A stretch of DNA of 9,096 nt from positions 1 through 9,096 of the forward strand of contig CANCSL010000044.1 of the NCBI GenBank assembly GCA_947380835.1, in the 5' to 3' direction. Source of the stretch: Actinomycetota bacterium (GTDB lineage Bacteria; Actinomycetota; Actinomycetes; Nanopelagicales; Nanopelagicaceae). Under the pieces are notes generated by a model. The model was not told where the DNA came from. It worked only from the letters and a program-made list of their open reading frames with translations, and did not search any database. The position numbers were made by a program, and so were the translations under genes. Positions within the stretch are counted from its first letter, which is position 1, and every line of letters starts with the position of its first letter. Of the stretch, positions 1 through 5,632 are shown one piece after another.

Positions 1-755
1 CGCAAGCGAGTCTTTACATCAGGGCCAAACATCGCGCGAGCAAAATGATCGAGCGTACCTTTGAGGTCAGCCATGGTGATTCCCCGATCGATCACTAGGC
101 CTTCGACTTGACCGAATACTGGGGTGTGAGTGGCATCGAGTTCGTCGGCTCGATAGGTGCGACCTGGGCATATGACATAAATGGGAGGTTCTTCGCTAAG
201 CATTGTCCGAACTTGAACTGGAGAGGTGTGAGTGCGCATCACCAACTTTGCAGAAAGCGGTTCAACAAAGAAAGTATCTTGCATAGTTCGAGCAGGATGA
301 TCAGCGGGCATATTGAGAGCGTCGAAGTTGAGCCATTCGGATTCGAGCTCGGGTCCTTCTGCAACCGAATACCCCAATCCCAAAAAGAGATCGGAGATTT
401 CATTTGTCAAAATAGTTAACGGATGAAGTCCGCCCTTTTGAGTGCGACGCCCGGGCAGGGTGACATCCACACGCTCTTCTTCCAAGATTCGAGCATCGCG
501 CTCGTCTGCAAGCTCAAGCTCACGTGCCGCGAAGGCGGCGTTGACCTTTCCCCGCGCCATTCCAATGACCTTGCCGAATTCAGCACGCTCTGCCGGATCC
601 ATTTTGCCCAGAGACTGATTCGCTTTGGCCAATTCAGAACGATCACCAATATGGTCTATTTTGACCTGCTTGAGCTCTTCGAGGTCAGCGGCAGTTGCGA
701 TCGCGCCCAAAGCAGCGGCAGCGGCAGCGGAGATCGACTCAGGACTCATGGACAT
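1..755 (-). CDS. pheS: Phenylalanine--tRNA ligase alpha subunit (3' end beyond the left edge)
   Basis: This is the catalytic alpha subunit of phenylalanyl-tRNA synthetase, which charges tRNA-Phe in the cytoplasm as an (alpha-beta)2 enzyme with PheT. The reverse strand translates without a stop for 251 codons from ATG 755 to the window edge. Residues 1-95 form a charged N-terminal arm, probably a tRNA-binding coiled coil. The class II core follows: GGLHPLT (108-114), EGPELESEWLNFDALNMP (133-150), ADHPARTMQDTFF (151-163), RTHTSPVQVR (174-183, motif 2 region) and GRTYRADELDATHTPVFGQVEG (198-219). About 95 C-terminal residues are missing if it has the usual length near 345. A second ATG at 749 is an equally possible start; neither has a clear Shine-Dalgarno sequence. 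The gene begins 43 nt after the methyltransferase stop. pheT would be expected just beyond the left edge. Confidence 0.97.
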   Translation of the reverse strand, partial: MSMSPESISAAAAAALGAIATAADLEELKQVKIDHIGDRSELAKANQSLGKMDPAERAEFGKVIGMARGKVNAAFAARELELADERDARILEEERVDVTLPGRRTQKGGLHPLTILTNEISDLFLGLGYSVAEGPELESEWLNFDALNMPADHPARTMQDTFFVEPLSAKLVMRTHTSPVQVRTMLSEEPPIYVICPGRTYRADELDATHTPVFGQVEGLVIDRGITMADLKGTLDHFARAMFGPDVKTRL

Positions 756-798
756 AATGTTAAAAGTCTACTAATTCCGATGGGTGCTTTATCTCTAA

Positions 799-1617
799 TT
801 AATGCTCGCGCTGCAAGATTCCTACGTGGAACATTGCGATAGCAGCGGCACTGGCGACATTAAGGCTTTCGGTGTGGCCCAGCATGGGTATCCGAACTCG
901 GACGACATCTTCGGCAAGTGCCGGTAGACCCCGAGCCTCATTTCCGAAAATCAAAAGTTGTTTTTCGGAAGGCAAAAGTTCGAGGAATGTCCTCTCAGAC
1001 TCCCCCGCATAAGCAGATATCGAAAAACCCTGCTCCTTTGCGAACTCGTACATCTCTTCTAAGGAAACCGATTCGATGACAGGCAGGTGCCACAAGGAAC
1101 CTACGGTCGCTCTAACCGTTTTGGGACTATAGGAATCGACGCTTCGAGGTGAGAAAACAATGGCATCAAAACCACAGGCATCGGCAGTACGTATGACAGT
1201 CCCAGAATTGCCGGGGTCTTGGATCTCCCAAAAGTAGGCAACTCGCTTTGGTTGAAGTTGTCCTAATTTATAGAGCGTAAATTCGGTAAATGAACAGAGT
1301 GCCAATATTCCCTGGGGGCTTTCGGTGTCGGCCATTGCATTCATGACTTCATCCGTTACGGGAAATATATCGATCGCTTCTAGTAGCGATGCGTCAACTT
1401 CGCCTTGCAGTTTAAGAAGCCCGGCATCGGTTACATAAAGTTTTTCAATGCGTGGAGCCTGTTCAAATTTTGGCTGGAGTGCTTCTCGAACCGATTGCAG
1501 TCCATCGGCTATAAAAGCCTTATCTTCTTTACGAAATTTCTTGCCACGTGAACCCAAAAGAGCCTTCACTCGCTCGATATGAGGAGAGTGAAGGCTCGAA
1601 ATGTGGGTATTAGGCAT
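799..1617 (-). CDS. SpoU/TrmH-family RNA 2'-O-methyltransferase
   Basis: This 272-residue protein is a SPOUT-class (SpoU/TrmH) methyltransferase that puts a methyl group from S-adenosylmethionine on a ribose 2'-OH of rRNA or tRNA. Residues 10-105 match the substrate-binding N-terminal domain of the RlmB/TsnR type. The trefoil-knot domain carries the three family motifs: [13 protein letters not shown] (137-149, catalytic Arg143), [10 protein letters not shown] (223-232) and [22 protein letters not shown] (242-263). The length is normal. Its ATG lies within the rplT terminus: the 8-nt sequence ATGCCTAA holds both this start and the rplT stop, which suggests translational coupling. Position next to ribosomal protein genes and pheS is common in actinobacteria. 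The exact target nucleotide cannot be read from the sequence; 23S rRNA is a reasonable guess. Confidence 0.93.
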   Translation of the reverse strand: MPNTHISSLHSPHIERVKALLGSRGKKFRKEDKAFIADGLQSVREALQPKFEQAPRIEKLYVTDAGLLKLQGEVDASLLEAIDIFPVTDEVMNAMADTESPQGILALCSFTEFTLYKLGQLQPKRVAYFWEIQDPGNSGTVIRTADACGFDAIVFSPRSVDSYSPKTVRATVGSLWHLPVIESVSLEEMYEFAKEQGFSISAYAGESERTFLELLPSEKQLLIFGNEARGLPALAEDVVRVRIPMLGHTESLNVASAAAIAMFHVGILQREH

Positions 1618-1972
1618 TTACGACATGCTGACGAGCGATGTCAACGAGCGCTTTGAAAGCAGCTGGATCGTTGATGGCAAGCTCGGAAAGCAGGCGGCGA
1701 TCAACTTCGATGCCAGCGCCTTTGAGACCCTGGATGAAGCGGTTGTAGGTCAAACCGTGAGAACGAGATGCAGCATTGATGCGCTGGATCCAGAGCTTAC
1801 GGAAATCGCCCTTCTTATCTTTACGATCGTTGAAGGCGTAGACGAGTGAGTGTGTGACCTGCTCTTTTGCCTTAGAAAAAAGACGTGAACGTTGGCCGCG
1901 ATAACCCGAGGCGCGCTCGAGGGTGGTACGACGCTTCTTTGCAGCGTGGACGCCGCGTTTAACTCTTGCCAT
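1610..1972 (-). CDS. rplT: 50S ribosomal protein L20
   Basis: L20 binds 23S rRNA early in assembly of the large ribosomal subunit. The 120-residue product begins [15 protein letters not shown] and continues with the typical basic helical tail ([21 protein letters not shown]), then the globular part with [20 protein letters not shown] (49-68) and [12 protein letters not shown] (73-84). The length is normal for the family. A purine-rich site (AGGGGAA) precedes the ATG. It is 17 nt downstream of rpmI in the conserved infC-rpmI-rplT order. In several bacteria L20 represses its own operon by binding a leader RNA; I cannot identify a clear L20 mimic here. Its last 8 nt overlap the methyltransferase start. 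Confidence 0.98.
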   Translation of the reverse strand: MARVKRGVHAAKKRRTTLERASGYRGQRSRLFSKAKEQVTHSLVYAFNDRKDKKGDFRKLWIQRINAASRSHGLTYNRFIQGLKGAGIEVDRRLLSELAINDPAAFKALVDIARQHVVNA

Positions 1973-1989
1973 TTGTTATTCCCCTGTCC

Positions 1990-2187
1990 TTATTTCAAAC
2001 CGAGCATGCGCTTAGCGGTAACTGTCGAAGGTGCACTTGCAACCGCATCTTTGCTCATGCGGCGAGTAAGTCGTGATGACTTGTGCTCCAAAAGGTGGCG
2101 CTTGCCGGCGCGCTCGTGCATAACTTTTCCGGTGCCGGTAAGACGGAATGTCTTCTTGGCTCCGCTATGCGTCTTCATCTTTGGCAT
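1990..2187 (-). CDS. rpmI: 50S ribosomal protein L35
   Basis: L35 is a small, very basic protein of the large ribosomal subunit. The 65-residue product starts [22 protein letters not shown], the family hallmark, and ends ...[10 protein letters not shown]. The frame stays open upstream to 2250, but the ATG at 2187 is chosen because the conserved L35 N-terminus begins there and a strong AGAGGAG Shine-Dalgarno sequence lies 6 nt before it. It follows infC by 40 nt and precedes rplT by 17 nt, so it is surely co-transcribed with them. Confidence 0.98.
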   Translation of the reverse strand: MPKMKTHSGAKKTFRLTGTGKVMHERAGKRHLLEHKSSRLTRRMSKDAVASAPSTVTAKRMLGLK

Positions 2188-2227
2188 TTCGTGCTCCTCT
2201 TTTACTATTTCAGTGACCGTTAAAAAT

Positions 2228-2803
2228 CTATTCGCTTTCTGCAGCAACACTTTCGGGCGCTGGTTTCTCTGAACTCTTCTTTGGAGCGCTCTTCTTGACT
2301 AGCGGACCAAGAACCATCGTCATATTACGTCCCTCTTGCTTTGGGGCGAATTCAACGAAAGCTAGTTCTGCCAAACTTTCAGAAAGCTTCATCAACAAGC
2401 GGTAGCCGATCTCAGGACGAGCCTGTTCGCGACCACGGAATTGAATAGTTACCTTTACCTTGTCGCCACCTTTAAGAAACTTCTCGATATGAGATCGTTT
2501 GGTTTCGTAATCGTGTGGCTCGATCTTTGGTCGAAGTCGCATCTCCTTGACCACAATGTGGGTCTGATTCTGTCTGGCCTCTCGTGCCTTTTGTGCGATC
2601 TCGTATTTGTACTTTCCGAAATCCATAATCTTGCAAACGGGAGGTTTGGCCTCTGGAGCGATTTCGACGAGGTCAAGTCCGACCTCTTCAGCCATGCGCA
2701 AAGCGGTATCGATATCAACGACGCCAACTTGTTCTCCAGTAAAACCAATCAGACGAACTTCCGGGGTGCGGATTCGATCGTTGATTCGTGGTTCGGTACT
2801 GAT
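2228..2803 (-). CDS. infC: Translation initiation factor IF-3, probable ATC start
   Basis: IF-3 binds the 30S subunit, keeps it apart from 50S and checks the start codon-initiator tRNA match. From ATC 2803 the product is 191 residues. The N-terminal domain has [19 protein letters not shown], then [26 protein letters not shown] linker with [20 protein letters not shown] leads to the C-terminal domain with [23 protein letters not shown] and [11 protein letters not shown] low-complexity Lys/Ala/Glu tail ends it. The conventional start would be GTG 2827 (199 residues), but that codon lacks a Shine-Dalgarno site. AGGAAGGGG lies 5 nt before the ATC, and translation from there gives MSTEPRIND, the usual actinobacterial IF-3 N-terminus. 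Non-AUG-type starts (AUU in Escherichia coli, AUC in Myxococcus) are known for infC and allow IF-3 to limit its own synthesis. Gene identity is certain; the start is inferred. Confidence 0.95.
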   Translation of the reverse strand: MSTEPRINDRIRTPEVRLIGFTGEQVGVVDIDTALRMAEEVGLDLVEIAPEAKPPVCKIMDFGKYKYEIAQKAREARQNQTHIVVKEMRLRPKIEPHDYETKRSHIEKFLKGGDKVKVTIQFRGREQARPEIGYRLLMKLSESLAELAFVEFAPKQEGRNMTMVLGPLVKKSAPKKSSEKPAPESVAAESE

Positions 2804-2808
2804 AACTG

Positions 2809-2817
2809 CCCCTTCCT
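2809..2817 (-). promoter_or_regulatory. Strong ribosome binding site deciding the infC start
   Basis: The minus strand reads AGGAAGGGG here, followed by CAGTT and then ATC at 2803-2801. This is the best Shine-Dalgarno match in the infC leader. It lies inside the frame that would be coding if GTG 2827 were the start, so it argues for the ATC start. Confidence 0.65.
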
Positions 2818-2831
2818 TCTTGTTCACCTGC

Positions 2832-2847
2832 GATAAGAGTTCTTATC
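2832..2847 (-). promoter_or_regulatory. Hairpin or operator-like palindrome just before infC
   Basis: GATAAGAGTTCTTATC has 7-nt inverted arms around a 2-nt centre. As RNA it would give a 6-bp stem with a 4-nt loop, ending 14 nt before the infC Shine-Dalgarno sequence. It could affect ribosome access or bind a dimeric regulator; the sequence does not say which. Confidence 0.4.
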
Positions 2848-2887
2848 CAGGGCAAAAGGAGACAGCCGCGCAATCGCGATCCACGAT

Positions 2888-2905
2888 CTAGCTATCACAA
2901 GCTAG
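2888..2905 (-). promoter_or_regulatory. Hairpin in the infC leader
   Basis: CTAGCT and AGCTAG are perfect 6-nt arms around a 6-nt loop (TGTGAT on the minus strand). It lies in the leader between the terminator-like structure and infC. There is no U-run after it, so it is not a terminator. Function unknown. Confidence 0.35.
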
Positions 2906-2948
2906 TTCTGACCGCTACAGCTATAAAGCCTGCGAGCCAGGTGGAACT

Positions 2949-3018
2949 AAAAAGACCAGTCCGCCGAAGCGAGATAGGTGGGAGCGGCAAACTCCTCTTG
3001 GTGAGGAAAGGGTACTGG
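2949..3018 (-). terminator. Branched stem plus U-run between fabI and infC (terminator or attenuator)
   Basis: On the minus strand CCAGTACC (3018-3011) pairs with GGACTGG (2962-2956), 7 bp with one bulged A. After two bases (TC) come five T (2953-2949). Inside, TCCTC-ACCAA-GAGGA (3007-2993) forms a second hairpin, and CGC-TTCG-GCG makes a third, UUCG-capped one. It begins 30 nt after the fabI stop and ends about 120 nt before infC. It may simply end the fabG-fabI transcript, but the 70-nt branched form is larger than an ordinary terminator and would also suit an infC-operon attenuator. I saw no convincing -35/-10 pair anywhere in this 220-bp gap, so the infC promoter is not located. Confidence 0.5.
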
Positions 3019-3047
3019 AAAGCCCCTCTTAAGGGAAAACGAGGAAA

Positions 3048-3821
3048 TTACCCTCCGATAGCGTGAACGCCACCGTCCACGTGGATGATCTCTCCCGTGG
3101 TCTTAGGGAACCAGTCCGAAAGTAGAGCTACCGCGCCTTGGGCTGCAGGTACTGGATCGGTCACATCCCATTTCAGCGGGGCCCTGGAATCCCAGACGGT
3201 CTCAAATTCAATGAATCCAGGGATGGATTTAGCGGCAATTGTCTTAATCGGGCCGGCAGCGATGAGGTTGACCCGCACATTTTCCTTGCCGAGATCGCGA
3301 GCGAGATAGCGAGAGGTGGATTCCAAGGCCGCCTTGGCTACGCCCATCCAGTCATATTTCGGCCAAGCGACCTGAGCATCAAAATCTAAACCAACGACGC
3401 TGGCGCCTTGGCCTTCAAGAAAGAGCGGTCTGGCCGCCATGGTGAGTGACTTCAGCGAAAAAGCTGAAACATGGAGAGCCGTAGCGACATCCTCCCACTG
3501 GGTGTTGAGAAAATTTCCCCCGAGAGCCGCCTCCGGCGCAAATCCAATGGAGTGCACGACACCGTCCAGGTGGGGCAGGTATTCGCGGACGCGATCTGCG
3601 AGCGCCTCGAGATCGGCAGCATTTGTAACATCGAGTTCGATAACTGGGACCAATTTGGGGAGACGAGCAGCAATTCGTGTGGTCAGACTAGTGGCCCGGC
3701 CAAATGAGGTGAGGAGGACGTTGGCACCTTGCTCTTGGGCAAGGCGGGCAATGTGGAAAGCGATCGACTGATCGGTGAGAACTCCCGTCACCAAGATATT
3801 TTTGTCTTGAAGAATCCCCAT
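3048..3821 (-). CDS. fabI: Enoyl-[acyl-carrier-protein] reductase (NADH), InhA type
   Basis: This 257-residue enzyme reduces trans-2-enoyl-ACP to acyl-ACP with NADH, the last step of each type II fatty acid elongation cycle. It is a short-chain dehydrogenase fold with the enoyl reductase version of the motifs: VTGVLTDQSIAFHIA (11-25, nucleotide loop), LDVTN (63-67), GVVHSIGFAP (87-96), and the catalytic pair Tyr156-x6-Lys163 in YDWMGVAK. AAGPIKTIAAKSI (188-200) is the substrate loop. ITDxSIAF-like and HSIGF-like segments resemble mycobacterial InhA more than E. coli FabI. The frame is open up to 3935 inside fabG, but ATG 3821 fits the family N-terminus, and an AGGAATGGGG stretch precedes it. 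It starts 2 nt after the fabG stop, so the pair is co-translated. Confidence 0.96.
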   Translation of the reverse strand: MGILQDKNILVTGVLTDQSIAFHIARLAQEQGANVLLTSFGRATSLTTRIAARLPKLVPVIELDVTNAADLEALADRVREYLPHLDGVVHSIGFAPEAALGGNFLNTQWEDVATALHVSAFSLKSLTMAARPLFLEGQGASVVGLDFDAQVAWPKYDWMGVAKAALESTSRYLARDLGKENVRVNLIAAGPIKTIAAKSIPGFIEFETVWDSRAPLKWDVTDPVPAAQGAVALLSDWFPKTTGEIIHVDGGVHAIGG

Positions 3822-3823
3822 GA

Positions 3824-4552
3824 TTAATGCCCCATTCCTAATCCACCATCGACTGGTATTACTGCTCCTGTTATATAACTTGCTGAAGAAGAGGCCAAGA
3901 ACGTAATCACGCCTGCCACCTCCTCGGGAGAGCAAAATCGTTGCAACGGAACGGCATCGATAATTGCTTTCCGTCGATCTTCGGGCAAAACTGCGGTCAT
4001 ATCGGTATCTACGAATCCGGGAGCCACCACATTTGCCGTGATGCCACGACTTCCAAGTTCACGGGCAAGGGATCTTGCCATTCCAACTAGTCCACTCTTT
4101 GTTGCCGCATAATTAACTTGTCCGGCCGACCCTAAAAGGCCGACAACCGATCCCACAAAAATAATACGTCCGCTCTTCTTTTTCAGCATCCCACGGACTA
4201 CTGCCTTAGCAACACGAAAAGAGCCAAAGAGGTTGGCCTCTAAAACATCCCCGAAATCCTCATCGCTCATGCGCATAACCAGACCATCTCGAGTGATTCC
4301 AGCATTTGCAACGAGCACATCGACGCTTCCGAAGCGCTCCTCTATCTCTTTAAAACCAGCTTCCACCGATGCCGATTGACTGACATCCATCTTCACGCCG
4401 TGCAGACCAGTGGGAATCTCACCGCTGCGATACGTCACAACAACGGTGTCACCCAATTGCTGGAATGCCGTGGCAATAGCCAGGCCGATTCCGCGATTTC
4501 CGCCGGTGACAAGAACGGTTCGGGGCGCCGAAGTAATAGGTGCGCTGCTCAT
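3824..4552 (-). CDS. fabG: 3-oxoacyl-[acyl-carrier-protein] reductase (MabA/FabG type)
   Basis: This 242-residue short-chain dehydrogenase reduces beta-ketoacyl-ACP to beta-hydroxyacyl-ACP with NADPH in fatty acid synthesis. Visible motifs are TGGNRGIG (16-23, nucleotide binding), DVS (56-58), NAG (83-85) and the catalytic tetrad Asn107, Ser135, Tyr148, Lys152 (EANLFG, VGSVVG, YAATK). APGFVDTDMT (177-186) and the C-terminal PVDGGLGMGH are typical. A 10-residue N-terminal extension before RTVLVTGG is like that of MabA. The ATG has no Shine-Dalgarno sequence; a -10-like TAAGTT ends 8 nt before it, so a leaderless or nearly leaderless message is possible. Together with the adjoining InhA-like fabI it mirrors the mycobacterial mabA-inhA pair. 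Confidence 0.95.
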   Translation of the reverse strand: MSSAPITSAPRTVLVTGGNRGIGLAIATAFQQLGDTVVVTYRSGEIPTGLHGVKMDVSQSASVEAGFKEIEERFGSVDVLVANAGITRDGLVMRMSDEDFGDVLEANLFGSFRVAKAVVRGMLKKKSGRIIFVGSVVGLLGSAGQVNYAATKSGLVGMARSLARELGSRGITANVVAPGFVDTDMTAVLPEDRRKAIIDAVPLQRFCSPEEVAGVITFLASSSASYITGAVIPVDGGLGMGH

Positions 4553-4555
4553 AAA

Positions 4556-4569
4556 GGGTGAACTTACCC
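4556..4569. promoter_or_regulatory. Imperfect palindrome over the probable fabG -10 region
   Basis: GGGTGAACTTACCC has 4-nt outer arms (GGGT/ACCC) plus two further symmetric positions. It lies 4 nt before the fabG ATG and covers the minus-strand TAAGTT (4566-4561), which fits a -10 hexamer (TANNNT). No good -35 is visible. It could be an operator for a fatty-acid-responsive repressor, but I cannot assign one. Confidence 0.3.
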
Positions 4570-4625
4570 GTTACTCATGCGTACCCCTAGCCGATACCAC
4601 TTAATCGAAAGGGCGAGTTTTCCCA

Positions 4626-4640
4626 AAGCCGAATAGGCTT
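4626..4640 (+). promoter_or_regulatory. Probable leaderless promoter of the DUF3099-SURF1 unit with overlapping inverted repeat
   Basis: TAGGCT (4634-4639) fits the actinobacterial -10 pattern TANNNT and is followed by exactly 6 nt and then the GTG at 4646, the spacing expected if transcription starts on the G of the start codon. No Shine-Dalgarno sequence precedes this GTG, in line with a leaderless message. AAGCC-GAATA-GGCTT is an inverted repeat with 5-nt arms that overlaps the -10. No clear -35 is present. Confidence 0.45.
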
Positions 4641-4645
4641 CTCTC

Positions 4646-4927
4646 GTGGCCAAGCGAGCAAAAAACCCCGACATCATCTCTATTACTGGAGCCCAGTCGA
4701 GCCTGAGCCAAGATCAATCCGTAAGAGCCCGTAGATATTTCATCTCCATGATGGTCCGAACCGCCTGTTTTATCTTGACCATCTTTTTACCCAGTCCTTA
4801 TCGCTGGATTGCCCTCTTCGGAGCGGTGGTATTGCCCTACATTTCTGTTGTGGTTGCCAATGCTGGTCGCGAAAACTCCTCTCCCGGCTCGGCGATATTT
4901 AATGAAGGCCAGAAAAGTATCGGCTAA
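4646..4927 (+). CDS. DUF3099 family small membrane protein
   Basis: This 93-residue protein matches the actinobacterial DUF3099 family. The soluble N-terminus has ISITGAQSSLSQDQ (11-24), a typical ITGA.xSLSxDQ start. Two membrane segments follow at about 32-49 (YFISMMVRTACFILTIFL) and 54-72 (WIALFGAVVLPYISVVVAN), joined by a short SPYR turn, and then a short tail with NAGRE. Molecular function is unknown. It is translated from GTG 4646. Its TAA stop is directly followed, with no spacer, by the GTG of SURF1, so the two are one transcription unit; this suggests, but does not prove, a link to membrane or respiratory complex assembly. Confidence 0.88.
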   Translation: MAKRAKNPDIISITGAQSSLSQDQSVRARRYFISMMVRTACFILTIFLPSPYRWIALFGAVVLPYISVVVANAGRENSSPGSAIFNEGQKSIG

Positions 4928-5632
4928 GTGAAGAGACTCTTCCGACCTGCATCTCTACTTCAAAGCGCGCTGGCGCTGGCGCTGATTGGGTTATGCCTGC
5001 TAGCTGCAAATTGGCAGTGGCATAAAGGCCAATTCCGCTCACACCAAAATTCCATCATTTCCAGTAATCAATCCGCTCCCACCCTCCATCAATCTGAGCT
5101 CATAGGTGCCGATCCCCTCACCATTCAATGGCGACTTGCCGAACTTTCTGGCGCCTTTGATCCCTCGCACCAATTGCTCTTAAAGAATCGGTACAGCGAT
5201 GGCCACTACGGCTTTGAGGTTCTAACGCTATTTCGAACCGCCACAGGAGAAAACTTCTGGGTAGACCGGGGATGGGTTGCGGCTGGTCCTGCCGCCACTA
5301 TCGCACCGAAGGTGCCAATAATAAGTTCACGGCAAATGTCGGTCGTAGTTCGAATTCGAGCTGACGACATCAGCAGACAAATTGAAGGATCGTACTTTGC
5401 CTTGCCTGGCACTAAACGGCCGACAGTTAAGTTGGCTTCAACACAAGGTGTTACCGCAGCACGTTATTACGTAGATCTCTATTCCAGCTCCGATACATCA
5501 GTAAAGTCACTAACGCCCATCACATTGCCAGAACTTAGTAACGGCCCGCATTTTGCTTACGCGCTCCAGTGGTTAGCCTTTGCAGTTTTACTCGTCGTTG
5601 GCCGAATTCTGTTATTCCGCGAATCCAAGTGA
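4928..5632 (+). CDS. SURF1 family cytochrome c oxidase assembly protein
   Basis: SURF1 proteins help build heme-copper (aa3-type) cytochrome c oxidase, probably in delivery or insertion of heme a. The 234-residue product has the classic layout: an N-terminal membrane helix at about 10-27, then NWQWHKGQ (28-35, the xxWQ-x-x-K/R motif), a large outer loop with LLLKNRY (83-89), FWVDRGWV (110-117) and a conserved C-terminal GPHFAYALQWLAFA (206-219) that leads into the second membrane helix (about 212-230). The GTG start directly abuts the preceding TAA (TAAGTG) with only weak purine-rich sequence upstream, so reinitiation by ribosomes ending DUF3099 is likely. The 3' end overlaps the opposing ABC gene by 21 bp and no terminator separates them. 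Confidence 0.94.
   Translation: MKRLFRPASLLQSALALALIGLCLLAANWQWHKGQFRSHQNSIISSNQSAPTLHQSELIGADPLTIQWRLAELSGAFDPSHQLLLKNRYSDGHYGFEVLTLFRTATGENFWVDRGWVAAGPAATIAPKVPIISSRQMSVVVRIRADDISRQIEGSYFALPGTKRPTVKLASTQGVTAARYYVDLYSSSDTSVKSLTPITLPELSNGPHFAYALQWLAFAVLLVVGRILLFRESK

Noticed and set aside
711..729. Short GCAGCG/GCAGCGGCAGCG hexamer-like repeat near the pheS start.
   Set aside because: It encodes a run of alanines in the PheS N-terminal arm (SAAAAAAL); ordinary coding repetition, not a separate repeat element.
756..798. Possible promoter (TAGACT as -10) between the methyltransferase and pheS.
   Set aside because: A -10-like hexamer is present but no -35 at proper spacing, and the 43-nt gap is equally well explained by operon read-through; too weak to list.
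423..842. Plus-strand open frame of 139 codons opposite pheS.
   Set aside because: It is the antisense shadow of pheS, shows no family signature and runs through the pheS start into the next gene.
2188..2250. Upstream extension of rpmI by 21 residues.
   Set aside because: L35 always begins near [10 protein letters not shown], and ATG 2187 has an ideal Shine-Dalgarno sequence.
2441..2836. Plus-strand open frame of 131 codons opposite infC.
   Set aside because: Antisense shadow of infC; no recognisable protein features.
2843..2884. A 13-codon upstream frame (GTG 2884 to TAA 2845-2843, minus strand; reads MDRDCAAVSFCPG) in the infC leader that could be a leader peptide.
   Set aside because: No Shine-Dalgarno sequence, no run of regulatory codons, and short GTG frames are common by chance. 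Kept only as a note for comparative work.
3822..3935. Upstream extension of fabI by 38 residues into fabG.
   Set aside because: The extension lies in another frame of fabG coding sequence, has no family match, and ATG 3821 matches the enoyl reductase N-terminus.
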